This document shows, piece by piece, positions 50,005-61,300 of a DNA stretch of 64,000 bases; position 1 is the stretch's first letter, and each line of letters starts with the position of its first letter. The notes beneath the pieces were generated by a model, which was not told the DNA's origin, made no database searches, and saw only the letters and a list, made by a program, of their open reading frames with translations. Made by a program: the position numbers and the translations under genes. The stretch comes from Cryoendolithus antarcticus (Eukaryota; Ascomycota; Dothideomycetes; Cladosporiales; Cladosporiaceae): assembly GCA_002077065.1 (NCBI GenBank), contig NAJO01000030.1, positions 310,001 through 374,000 on the forward strand, read 5' to 3'.

Positions 50005-50902
50005 AGCAATCGTGCCGCTGTAGACTCCGATATCCACGTGTGATACTCCACAGGCACAGCTCCAGACTTCTCACATGCAGGTCCAGCTGCGGTTGAGCGA
50101 GGTTGCCCAGTCTTGCATTCTGCCATTTGTGTGGAGAACAGGTCCGTTGGGCCAGTCGCATTGCGCGAGTGAAAGTTGGCGAAATCAGCCAAGCATGAAA
50201 CATTCATGCAATCACAGCGGTTTGGAGGAGCGATTTGAAGGTGAATCGCGCCAACAGGCACATGTCCTCAAACAGCAAGATGCCACAGTCGTCCTCTGAT
50301 CGGACTCAAGTCACAGCCAGTCCATGTGATGATGTTATTAGCCGCGCCGTTTGGCGTCCAAATTGCAATGATCTCCTCAGCCCTCCGGCGCTAAGGTTGG
50401 GCCCGCCGTTCCTGCATAAGCGAAATTACCTCGTGGAAAGCCAAAACCTTCTATGCAGTAGATCACCTCCCAGGGCCCCCGGCGCGTTCAATTTCTGATA
50501 CTATCGACAACCTGCGCGTCTAGGAACAGCTGCTTCTCGTGTCTTCACACTCTTTTACCGCACTCCAGTCCAGTGCACCACACTCATTTGAGTCGAGCCC
50601 CCCTTACATTCCTTAAGACACTACAACGAGCCAATCGCTATCAACAAACCCCAGCATTCCAGCGCCTTGCCAAACAGCTGCAGTATCACCTGAGACTGTA
50701 AGTCAGCCCTTCGTTCGTCACGAGCGAGCAACCCCAGAGCTTGACATGAACCGCATGAGCAACAGCACAATGAGTGTATTAACCGCATTGTACCTCATGG
50801 ACTTCGTGATTTTCGCGACAACTTGATCACAACAACACGAACACCCACTGACTCCGCTGGTCGGCAGTATCACGTGCATTACTACCTAAGACATCTATCA
50901 CC
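50005..50902. other. Upstream region of the GH17 gene
   Basis: About 900 bp. The right part contains a probable 5' untranslated intron, listed separately. No other gene is recognised. Confidence 0.4.
50698..50867 (+). other. Possible 5'UTR intron of the GH17 gene
   Basis: A GTAAGT donor (50698), a CACTGAC branch-like site (about 50846) and a GGCAG acceptor (50867) frame 170 nt just upstream of the ATG at 50903. Removing it would delete several upstream ATGs, which fits efficient translation of a highly expressed wall protein. There is no transcript evidence. Confidence 0.45.
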
Positions 50903-52090
50903 ATGAAAGCTGGTCTTCTCACCCTCGCGGCGCTGTCCGCAGTCGCTGTCGCGCAGCCAGCGCACAACCACCGCCATCGCCACGCCAAGAAGGACGTCGC
51001 GTACGTCACCGACGTCGAATACGTGACCGCGACGGCACAGGGCCCAGTCGTCTACGTTGACGGCAACGGCAACCCCATCTCGACATCCTACCCAGCTGCC
51101 GCAGCGCCAACTGTGGCAGCCGCAGCCTACTCCGCGCCTGCCCCAGTTGCGCCAGCTCCATCTCCAGAGACGAGCGCGTACGTCGCGCCATCCTCCGCTG
51201 CGGCGCCGCCACCGCCAGCATACACTGCTCCTGCTGCCTCCAGTGCTCCTGCGTACAGCGCGCCAGCCTCGTCCTCCGCTGCCGCCCCGGCTACCAGCTC
51301 TGAGGCAAGCTCCACCGGCCACGGCATCACCTACTCCCCATACAAGGGCGACGGCAACTGCAAGTCCGCCGATGAGGTCACCAAGGACTTTGGTGGCATC
51401 AACGGCTACGGCATCGTCCGTATCTACGGCACCGACTGCAACCAGGTCCCCAACGTTCTGTCTGCCGCTACAGCAAAGGGCATGAAGGTCTTCGCCGGCA
51501 TCTACAACATCAACAACGTGGCCGCTGAGGCTCAGCTCATCATCGACGCTGCCAAGAGCAACTGGGGCGCCATTGACACTGTCTCCGTCGGCAACGAGGG
51601 TGTCAACTCCGGCCAATACACCGTCGACCAAGTTGCTGGTGCCGTCTCGTCTGCCAAGAGCATCCTCTCCGGCGCTGGCTACTCCGGCCCAGTCGTCACC
51701 GTCGACACCTTTGTCGCTATAATCGCCAACCCAGGGCTCTGCAACGTCGGTGACTACGTCGCCGCCAACTGCCACGCCTTCTTCGACAGCTCAAAGACCG
51801 CCGACGAGGCCGGTGCCTTCGTCCTCTCCCAGGTGCAGCGCGTGTCCGCCGCCTGCGGTGGCAAGAAGACCGTCATCACCGAGTCCGGCTGGCCTTCCGC
51901 CGGTTCTGCCAACGGTGCTGCTGTCCCCAGCCCTGCCAACCAGCAGACTGCGGTCAGCTCCATTAAGTCCGCCTTCTCGAGCAACATCTTCCTCTTCACT
52001 GCGTACAACGACTACTGGAAGAAGGACAACGCCGGCACTTTCGGCGCTGAGCACCACTACGGTATCCTCGGTGACTGCCCATCAGGCTAG
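50903..52090 (+). CDS. Secreted GH17 beta-1,3-glucanase/transglucosidase, wall-associated
   Basis: An intronless gene of 395 residues. A signal peptide (MKAGLLTLAALSAVAVAQ) is followed by a His/Arg-rich segment and an Ala/Pro/Ser-rich linker (about residues 55-145), likely O-mannosylated. The GH17 barrel starts at GITYSPYKGDGNCKSADEV. The acid/base Glu lies in VSVGNEGVNSG and the nucleophile Glu in TVITESGWPSAG. The layout matches fungal Scw/BtgE-type cell-wall enzymes, which remodel beta-1,3-glucan. No GPI-anchor signal is seen at the C-terminus. Codon use is strongly biased to C/G third positions (GTC, GCC, AAC), which suggests high expression. Confidence 0.92.
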   Translation: MKAGLLTLAALSAVAVAQPAHNHRHRHAKKDVAYVTDVEYVTATAQGPVVYVDGNGNPISTSYPAAAAPTVAAAAYSAPAPVAPAPSPETSAYVAPSSAAAPPPPAYTAPAASSAPAYSAPASSSAAAPATSSEASSTGHGITYSPYKGDGNCKSADEVTKDFGGINGYGIVRIYGTDCNQVPNVLSAATAKGMKVFAGIYNINNVAAEAQLIIDAAKSNWGAIDTVSVGNEGVNSGQYTVDQVAGAVSSAKSILSGAGYSGPVVTVDTFVAIIANPGLCNVGDYVAANCHAFFDSSKTADEAGAFVLSQVQRVSAACGGKKTVITESGWPSAGSANGAAVPSPANQQTAVSSIKSAFSSNIFLFTAYNDYWKKDNAGTFGAEHHYGILGDCPSG

Positions 52091-52557
52091 ATCGAGCGTC
52101 CAGAATCGCGCAGCAGCCATTTCGGCTACGAGATGTACAGCTTTCGGGTGGGAAAGGGGATTGCATAGCGCGAGCCAAGGTGGTGGAAAATTCACGGATC
52201 TCTTATTCTCTTTCTTTACTGGGTGGCTAGCGGATTTTGGGTGGGACGCAAGCCTGCGGAGTTGGTGAGGTGGCTACATAGCTATCTGTGCTACTGCGCT
52301 CTGCGTGTACATACGAATGAAAGCTTTTGCATGGAAACATCAGTTCCCATCTTGTTATTCGATCCTGCTTCTTATTTACTGACGTGATGTAGACTGCATG
52401 CGCCGGAAAGTCGGATCAGGTCAGCTCCAACGCCGAAGCTCACCTCATCGCGTTCACAGTCTAGCTATGCACAACGAGCTACATGATCTAGCCACAGTCT
52501 TCGACGTGAACAACACTTACAGCCGAACTTCCACACCCTTCATCCCTTCCTGCAGAC
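52091..52557. other. Intergenic region
   Basis: About 470 bp between the GH17 stop and the methyltransferase start. An open frame on the plus strand (52398-52937) overlaps the next gene in another frame and is considered a shadow. Confidence 0.45.
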
Positions 52558-53238
52558 ATGGCCTGGCGCTCTGGCGGCTCCACCAACACATCTCTGATCG
52601 ACAACCTCCTTCGGAATGGCCTTCTCAACTCTCCCTCGCTCGCTGCCGCGTTCAAATCGGTCGACCGCGCACACTATGCGCCCACAGATCCCTACGCAGA
52701 CTCTCCACAATCGATAGGCTATCGTGCAACGATCTCAGCTCCACATATGCATGCGAACGCCGCCGAAGCCCTGCTACCATATCTCAAGCCAGGCGGGAAG
52801 GTACTAGATGTAGGGAGCGGGAGCGGGTATCTGACAAGAGTATTCGCGGAGATGGTGAAGCCTGGAGGGAAGGTCGTAGGAGTGGACCACATCGGCGAGC
52901 TCGTCGAGATGTCAATACAGAACACACGGAAGAGTGAGGAAGGAGCGGCATTGATGGTCAGCAGCGTGTTACGCTTTCTCAAAGGCGATGGGAGGATCGG
53001 CCTGAAAGAGGAGGGACCTTGGGACGCTATACACGTTGGTGCCGCGGCCAAAGGACTCCATGAAGAGCTTGTGGAGCAGTTGGCAAAGCCAGGGAGGCTG
53101 TTCGTGCCTGTTGAGGAAGAGAGCGGAGGACAGTGGATTTGGGTTGTGGATAAGGATGCGAGTGGCAAGGTGACGAGGAAGAGGGAGTATGGGGTGAGGT
53201 ATGTACCTTTGACTGACCATCCTGGGGAGCGTACGTGA
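52558..53238 (+). CDS. Protein-L-isoaspartate O-methyltransferase
   Basis: An intronless gene of 226 residues. It begins MAWRSGGSTNTSLIDNLLRNGLL, as eukaryotic PCMTs do. ATISAPHMHANAAEALL is the family's substrate-binding segment, and VLDVGSGSGYLTRVFAEMV is the S-adenosylmethionine site (motif I), near residue 80. Later blocks are VVGVDHIGELVEMS, WDAIHVGAAAKGLHEELVEQL and PGRLFVPVEEE. The enzyme methylates isoaspartyl residues in aged proteins and so starts their repair in the cytosol. Length and motifs are normal. Confidence 0.93.
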   Translation: MAWRSGGSTNTSLIDNLLRNGLLNSPSLAAAFKSVDRAHYAPTDPYADSPQSIGYRATISAPHMHANAAEALLPYLKPGGKVLDVGSGSGYLTRVFAEMVKPGGKVVGVDHIGELVEMSIQNTRKSEEGAALMVSSVLRFLKGDGRIGLKEEGPWDAIHVGAAAKGLHEELVEQLAKPGRLFVPVEEESGGQWIWVVDKDASGKVTRKREYGVRYVPLTDHPGERT

Positions 53239-55350
53239 GGGAACACGCAATACAACGTTGGACACATGCATCTGCGCAGAGCTCACTGCGCTTCACATCG
53301 CCATCGAGAAGACATCAGGTTTCCGCAACTATCATCAGTCACAAGCTCGCGCAGTCTCTTCGACGAGGATCGCAGTGTCGCTCGCACACACTGTATTGTT
53401 CTTTTGTGGCTGTCGAGGGCGACGTCACAGGTTAGACTGCTGCAGATGGGCCGCTAGCACTGGCGATGGCTTCTCTACGACTGATGACCCATCTGACTGG
53501 TCTCCTCGACTTGTCGTTCAAGATTCATAACAAAGACGGCAGCCCACCGCCTTGGCACATCGTTGTTGATACCCTCGTAATCGCGCGGAGGAACGGAGAC
53601 GAGGCGAAGTCAGCGTCCGTGGTTCTTCATCAACGAGAGCCCACCAGCCCTCGGACCTCGACAGATTGAGGCGACAACTCGAATCTCGAGGCTATAGCAC
53701 GCTAGCTGTTCCCCAGAGTCGACAGGCATCAGCTTCTCCCACCGCGAACAGCTCAAGGAAGCGCAAACATGAAGTTGCCGACGCCGACTCGCAGATGCCA
53801 CGGGATCCCACGCTAGGCACGGAGGGCAACGCGAAAGATTTAACGCCATCGCCTTCTGTGCGTCTGGATGTAAGTCGCGGATGAGCTGATGTGGTCGGAG
53901 TGTCCACTTCGAGCTCTTGAGACCCCGCAGCCGTTGGACAACGCTCTCACCAGGCTTCGATTTTGGCGGCGCCGATGTATGCTCCGCTCCATCCACTCCC
54001 TCCAAGTCTTCTTCCCCAGCCGGTGACGCTGTGTAGCCCTCTTTGAGACCAGCAGTGCTTATGATCCAGCGGAATATTGCCTCGTCCAGAGCGTCCGTGA
54101 TGTCTGATGGAAGGTCGTCATCTAGCTTGGTCCAGCGCGTCGCCGCCGTCGGGTTCGAGTAGAGGTTCGCCACCAGATCTACAACCTGGCACTGCCACCA
54201 TACTTTGCCCTTGACGGAGATACCACCGCGATCGTGACAAGTACGACACGCATCATCGGATCGTCTGATATTCGCTACACCCACGAGCCATGCCTGTATC
54301 GAGGACGGAAGCTCAGTCCGATACAAGTTCTTTGCTCAGTCTCGCCCGCTTTCCATGACGACGTAAGTAATTATGTCTTCTCGACATGGGCGTTCAGTTT
54401 CTACGTTTTCCGCCCCCACGGCATCGACATGGACTTCGCCTGGATCGCAAGCATGCCGCCTCAACGCGTTGAGATGATCTGGCGTCTACGCTTCTACGTC
54501 AGCTTCGGTAACTTGAGGAAGGCTGGGTATATCAGTTACGGCAGGCCTGCTCACCTTAGCATTCTTCTCGATCTCGATCTTCGCCAGCGTACCATGGCCT
54601 TCGTTGAAGTCTGAAGCCGCCATGGAGCCACGGAGCTTGTCAATTCCAAAATTCAAAGCGAGTATGAGACATATGTACAGCAGCGTAAGTTCATATTGCA
54701 CATCCTGGCCTGCAGGGTGTGGTCAATCCTGGATTCGGCGGGGGTGACCAACGAGGTTGGACTAAGCAAAGACGTTTTAGCACAAGTGGTTCGCGTTTTT
54801 GCGAACCTTGCCGTGCGTGCACAGGCGGAGGAGCAGTTGCGTTGTGCGCGGTGCAGGAGCACTTCGGGTGCGTGATAGCGGCGGGCTCTTCTCTGTCGGC
54901 ATGTACTGGAGAACTCGCAGCCGCACGAGCTGCAGCGACTATACACTTGGAACCGGAAAGAATGCTTTCGTTCTGGGCAAATGGCCCGTTGGGTCGAACA
55001 TCGACAAGCGAAAGAGATTTGCATGGGCTGGTGAAATGGGTGAGGTGGCTACATGGTCCTGCTATCAAGCCAATTCGCGCAACATTTGGTAGGTAGCAAG
55101 AGTCTCATGGCGCGGTCAATGGCAGCAGTAGACACGACGCTTGAGACTGGAGAAGTCAGATCGCGTTGTAAGTTTGCGTTGTATTCTACATTGCCCCTGA
55201 CGCCTGTACCTTCTCCTTATGCAATCGTGCTCAACATTCGTCTCAGCCAGCCACTCGCCGATGGCATGTCCATGACCATGGTAATTTCCGTTCCAAGCCC
55301 CAAACGCCTTCGCTTTGCGCAATGTCTTGCTCGAGATTTTCAACCTGTAT
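53239..55350. other. 2.1-kb region with conflicting coding signals
   Basis: No complete gene can be assigned. Three open stretches look partly coding. On the plus strand, about 53655-53871 contains RLRRQLESRGYSTLAVPQSR and KRKHEVADADSQ, followed by a GTAAGT donor. On the minus strand, 53610-54326 contains DACRTCHDRGG and VWWQCQVVDLVANLY but has no ATG at its start. On the plus strand, 54234-54614 is listed separately. They overlap and cannot all be real. From 54615 to 55350 I see nothing convincing. Confidence 0.35.
54234..54614 (+). pseudogene. Probable fragment of an F-box-like/LPxELR-family gene
   Basis: A frame open from a GTG to TGA 54612-54614 contains VSPAFHDDVSNYVFSTWAF, then GIDMDFAWIASMPPQRVEM and RLRFYVSFGNLRKAGYISYG, ending in LDLDLRQRTMAFVEV. 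This resembles the middle and C-terminal part of fungal F-box-like proteins. There is no ATG and no LPxELR segment upstream in a joinable frame, so it looks like a 5'-truncated relic or an exon of a gene I could not resolve. A GTAAGT inside the frame (after HDD, at about 54362) could be a real donor. Confidence 0.35.
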
Positions 55351-58300
55351 CTACAACCCACTCAGCGCCCTCTGCACCACACTCCCCAACATCTCCAATC
55401 CCCACCCCTCCGCCACCCTTCCCAGAACCCCCAACTCCCTCACTAACCCCTCTCTCTTGACCGTCTCAACCCAAACCCCCGCACACCCACAATGCTCCAT
55501 GAATTCATTCACCCGCACCTTCCCGCACTTCCCGCATTTCAGATCCTGCGTCATCCACTGCAGTATCATCCGTTGCACGTCAGCCAGTAACTGCTCTTGG
55601 ATCGCAAGAATGTCGAAGGGCGAAGCGCAGACGTCGCAGGTGATCGCTAGGATTGCTGTGGCGGGTGGAGGAGGCGGGAGGAGGGAAGAGTCGCGGCACA
55701 GGTCGATTTCTCTGGGGGAGGAGCAGTCGGCGCACTTGAGGTTTCGCAGCAGGAGTGAAGAAGACGGATTGGCGAATGAGCCTTCGGAACTGAACTCGCG
55801 TATGTCGAAGAGGTGCAAGAGTTGCTTGCGCAGAAGACGGGCTTCGAGCTGGATTGTTTTGTCCAGACTCAGGACTTGCATCAAGGACTTGACGAGCTCG
55901 AGGCAGGGATTTGTGGGGTTTAGATGCGATCCCGGGAGGACTGGGAAAATCCAGTCGCTTGCGAGGTCGGCGTGGAAGGACTCGGTTCGTTGGCGTTTGA
56001 GGAGAGTGGTGATGTGTTTGAGGAGGGGTTTTGAGAAGGGCTTTGAGAGAAAGGTGCCGGGGGTTGTTTGGTCGACTGTTTCTGACGATGTTAGAGCCAG
56101 GGTATGTACGGGCAGCTGAGTTGCTCGAGGAAGGCCGTTGGGTTGCGGAGCAGAGTGCTTGCGCGAGTGCATGAGGCCGATGTAGGTCACCACCTGATCG
56201 TTGAAGGTCTGTTGCAGGATCGGTGGGAGGAAGGTCGCGAATTGCCAGTGCATGATCGTGTCAAGCGTCTGTGTCTCAGCTGACACAACTTCAGTACAGC
56301 CTTTGCCGCCGTAGTTGAACTCGTCGTACCAGGCCAGGTAGTCCCAGAACTCCGTGATCGTAATGTCCAGGAAGTGAAAGGCGGGTTTCTCCCGTATGGT
56401 CTTGAGGATGTACTGACTGTACGCATACGCATTGCCGACTTCAGCTTTGCTAGTCTGAAGCAAGATTCTGCCAGCGTTGGCGAAGACTACCAGTGATCCG
56501 ACGCTGCGGAAGACGGACATGAGCTGCTGGAAGGCTTTGCGCGACATCATCTGGACGTAGTACTGCAGATTCCGATCGTAGAGGTGCGAGCGTGGACTGT
56601 CGACCCAGCGAATCAAGTGCTGCACGAGGATGTCGGCCATCTCGCTGCCTTTGTCTGCGCAGGCTTCTTGCCACCACGATCGCACCATATCGCGTAAAGC
56701 ACCGATGCCGGCTGCGGCAAAGGCATTCTCGGACTGGAATTTCTGCGTTGTAGCGTCCCGTGCGTCGTCCTTGCTGTTCGCACTGAAGCCGCCCATGGGG
56801 TCGGCACCCTCGGCGTCATTGAGCACGGCCGCGCAGAGAATCGTGTTGACTGACAGGCCCTTCACGGACAGGTCGATGCACACCGAAGAGTACGTCCCAG
56901 GATTGTTGACGGCAGGCATTTCCACTACATCGAGACCGCCCATCACATCGTCTCGCTCATGACCTGCATGATCTGGTCTTGCGTTCTGCGACCACCAGAG
57001 CACGATACGCTCCTTCTGCAGTCGCCGTGCATACTCAATATCGATCAGGAACGTCGGATCGTCTCTCTCGATGTTGCAAAGGGGTACATTGCCATATCGC
57101 GCAAACTCGAGCAGATGCGTCAACCGCAGACCAAGATCCAGGTAGTCGTTCACCAGTCGCTTCGCAATCAACGACTGCCAACCCAAAGGCGGTAGCTGCC
57201 TGTCGACATCCTCCAGCTTCAACTGCAGCAGCGGCAGAGCTTGCAATTGTGGCACATCCTGCAAGAGCATCTGCGCACTCTGCGACTTTACGACCAGCAT
57301 CGTGGGCCTGCTCTCCTCCTTCTGCAGCCGCTTCACAGCATCTGCGAGTTCCTGATGTGCTCGTCGTTGCGTGGTGACTTGCACGATCTTGAAGTGCAGC
57401 GCGTCCTGGTAGTCGATCAGAGTCTGCCAGGGCTCGCCTTCAGTCTCTTGGAGTCGCTTCTCGAGGCCTTCTTCGTACAGCTTGTCGACGTTCGGCATGC
57501 CTTGGTCGCTTCTGGCCCGGTTGAGCACGATGATCTGCGCTTCTGCTCGCGTCGAGGAAATGAGAGCGCAGACTTGTCGCTCACCAGCGTTAACATGGTA
57601 CAAGGAGAGGTAGCTCATGTCGGCGTCTCCCATATACGGCCGCTTCGGCTTGACGGTGCGCAGCGCACTTAGATCGAAACCCTGCTCCAGACCTTTCCCA
57701 AGCACGCCGCGCTGACTCTCGTCAAAGGTGCAGACGCAGCCGAGATCGAGCAACGCACGGAGGGACAGCGGGACCTGCGTCTCGTACACGCCTTCAACAC
57801 TTGAATGCGTGAAGAGCATGTTCAGCTTCTCTGACTCCTTCACGTAGACTTGCTCGGGCATGCTCAGCTTGAAGATATGTTTCGATGGGTGGCCGTTGGG
57901 TAACGTCCAGTTCGTGACTTTCTCTGCCTTCACGCCCTCGACTGTCACATCTGGCAGCTCGTCTTCCTTCAGGTTGAGGAAGACTTGTCGCGGCACGATG
58001 ACTTTCAGCTGATGCACCTTCTTCTCAATCAGCACGAACGCCCTGATCTCACCTGGTGTGTCAGTCTCCCGAAGCTGCAAAACCTGCCAGTCAGAAGTGT
58101 ACACTAGCTCCGCCTGCTGTCGGAACATCGTCCCAATGGCATCAGTAGCATCCTGACCCTTCTCGCCGAACAGCTGTCGCCTTCGCTTCCTGGCCTGGCG
58201 TTGAATCTTCCACTTCTGCTTCTGGTACTTCAGCCAGCCACTGTAATCAGTGTTGATGTCCGGCATGACTTTGGGCAGCGCATCCATAGCATTCACCGGC

Positions 58301-61300
58301 GCGGCTTCAACATCCCGCTCCTTTCGCTTCTGCTTACTGACCATCTTCGCCGCGATAGCAGGCTTCAGCTTCGACATGGGCGTCGCGCCGAAGTCCTCCA
58401 GATCACCGGTACTACGTGGATTAGCGTGCAATCGATTGACATCCAATTCCTCCAACGGCTTCTTGAGGAATAAGTCCGTCATCTTCTTCTGCTTAAAGAC
58501 ATCCTCCTTGACCCTGATCCGCCTGTTCAACCACTCCGGATGGGCCACTCTCGGCACAGGATTCTGCACCTTCTGCAATGCGGCCGGGATGGTGATCAGC
58601 TTCTGGATCTGCGACCCCAAACGCTCAAGGTAGTAGTCCCAGTCTATGATTGTCCGTGGATCCCAGTCGCCCATATCCTCTTTCAGCCATTTGCGAAGGT
58701 AGTAGCGTTTCACGGAGTCTTCGGCAGAGAAGATGGCTACTGGCACGGCGCGCTCGGTGACAGGGGCATTTCGGGGGCGGGAGGCGATAATATATTTGCA
58801 GTTCAGACCTTTGTCTTTGATCATCTGTTCACCGAGAAACTCGCCGAGTCGCTTGGCCGTGGTGATGGCCGTTGACTTCTGAGCGCCGTACTCCTCGAGG
58901 GTCTTGGACATGCTCTTGTTCTCGCAAATGAGGTCGATGAGCTCTTCATCTGCCATTGTTGAGCCATGACCGTGCAGGACGTCGAGCCACTTGTTCGCGA
59001 CCTTCGCGACAGCTTCATACACATCCTGCAGCGTTGAGCCGTCCAAAAAGAACTTGAAGATCTGTTGCTGGAAGATCTTGATGAGCTTCAGCTCACCTCT
59101 TCGCTTCACTTCGAATCCTTTCAGCTCTGCCAAAGTGCCGTCGTGGTTGAAGACAGCGTATCGCTTCTTCAAGTTTTTGTCCTCCTCCTTCGACGTCGGC
59201 AAGATCATAGCCTTGTACGGTCCGTCCACTTCGAAGAAGATGGTGTTGTCGCTATGTGTCTCATATCGGAAAGTCTCGGGCTCTGTCAGGGTTTGATACT
59301 GATGGTTCGTAAACTTCGCGTGCACCAGGTGATTCAACATCACGCAAGGGTACGAGATGGTGAGTTTCTTGCCGTTCTTCAGCTTGAACGCGAAGTTCTC
59401 AGGGAAGGTCGCAGGCAGCATACACCAGATACCGTCAGTGTCCAGCTCTAGTGGTCGTCCGATTCGTTCCACCAGCTGCCGTGCCATCTGGATAATGTGT
59501 GCGCCTGTCAAGCAAGTCACGCCAGCCATCTCCATGGAATACCACCTGGAGCCCTTCCGCATAACATAACCGTAGAAGCTGTTCAGAATGACTTTGTGAG
59601 CCAGCTGTAGCGAGTCGAACAGGATTATCATCTTCTTTGCCTCGTCGACCTCACTTGGTCCAGCTCCACTCTTCTCGAGATCTGAAGTCTTGCCCTTCCA
59701 CACCTTCTGCTTGGCCTTGAAGTCCATTCGTCGATCACGGAAGTCTTTCACGGTATCGACGTAGAAGGGATTCTCTCGCTGGCAGATAACGGCTTCCCGC
59801 TCGATCGTCTTTGTGTCGTGGATCTTGTGATAGATCTTCTTGCTGTAGTCTGTCAAGCGCTTCTTCACGTGTGTTGACTGCTCGTCTAGGCTGAGATCTT
59901 GGAACGCTCGTGCAACGCCATTAGGGAATTTTGCTGGGAATCGCTCGTTCTCAAGAGCGTGTCTGATCATGTTGTACTCGTCTCGTTTCGCGGGAAGAAA
60001 CTCTCCTCGCCACGACCATGGCATTCGTCGATCGCACGTCTTGCCCGGTCGGTTGAAGTCGCAGGCTGCGCAGTCCGCTTCATCAATCATGCTGTCTGGC
60101 TGCAATCTGTTCGTGGTCATGATGTTAGGGTACATGGATGCGACATCCAGATGGTAGATTGAAGGCCGTTCGTTTCGATTAGGTATATTCTTCAGCTGCA
60201 TCAGCTTGTCCACAATTTGGGCTTTCGTTTCTTCGTAATTTTCGATATCGGCCATCGACTTCTTCTCCTCGACCGTGATGCTGAATTCTAATGCAGCATC
60301 GAGATCTAGCAGCAGCTCATCGATCGCCGTCGGATCAACAGCGAACGTGCACGGTATGTCACTTCGAAACACACCGCACTCAATGCTTTCAACGTGCCCA
60401 CCAACATACGTCTCGGATTCGAGCAGGTGACCTTCCCAAAACGACTCCCGAGGCTGTACGTGCTTATTGGGCAATACGATCTCCTTCTGGTACGCTTGCA
60501 CCATGAGCAACATCTCGCAAAGCGTCCCGGTTCCCTTCCGCAGCACATCGTCCGGACCCAGCGGAATGATCGTGCACAGTGAGAAGATGAAGGGATGCAC
60601 ATACTTCATGTACAGGTAGTATGTCGCCACGGCGTCTGATACTGAGTACTCCGCGAGGATCTGAGGTCGTTCGGTAGCGTAAGGTGTCATGAGTTCTGGA
60701 TCCAGCTCATCAGGATCGTAGCCCAGCTTTGCAGTCGTCACTGCCTTCAGACCTCTCGAACCCATGGGCAGGTAGCTGTCACGGCTGACCCATGCGAAGG
60801 CGTCCATGTGCGCGCAATGCGTCGACTGGTAGATGTCTTCGCTGTTCTTTCGGAAGCCAATCTCTGTGTACATGTCAATACCGTGCACACTCGCGCGAGC
60901 TTCCACGAACGGCCAATCGAAGAAGTCACCGTTGTACGTTACGATGATCGTTGGCTTAGCCTCCTTGATGCAGGCGAAGAACCGCTCAATCACTGCTTCC
61001 TCATTGGGCTCGTTGAAGCATATGAAGGGACCGTCGTACTCTGGCTTGGGTGTGTAGTCGAAATCCTGGATGTCCTCGCTGACAATCTCTCGATTAGTGA
61101 TTAGGAAACCCTGTCCGTCGATCATATACGAGATCATCATGATCTGGTCGATGGACGAGTCCGGAAACTTGAGAGGCAACTTCGTCGTCTCGATGTCGTA
61201 TGCCAGCACCACCGGGTCCGCACGCTGCAGCCGCTCCTCAATGCAGGTGAGCTTTACACGACCATGCTTCGCCTCAACGTTGTACCACTTCCCTATCCGA

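Noticed and set aside
50882..51775. 297-codon open frame antisense to the GH17 gene
   Set aside because: The GH17 gene has strong C/G third-position bias, which removes stops on the other strand. The antisense protein is a Gly/Val/Asp-rich string with no domain.
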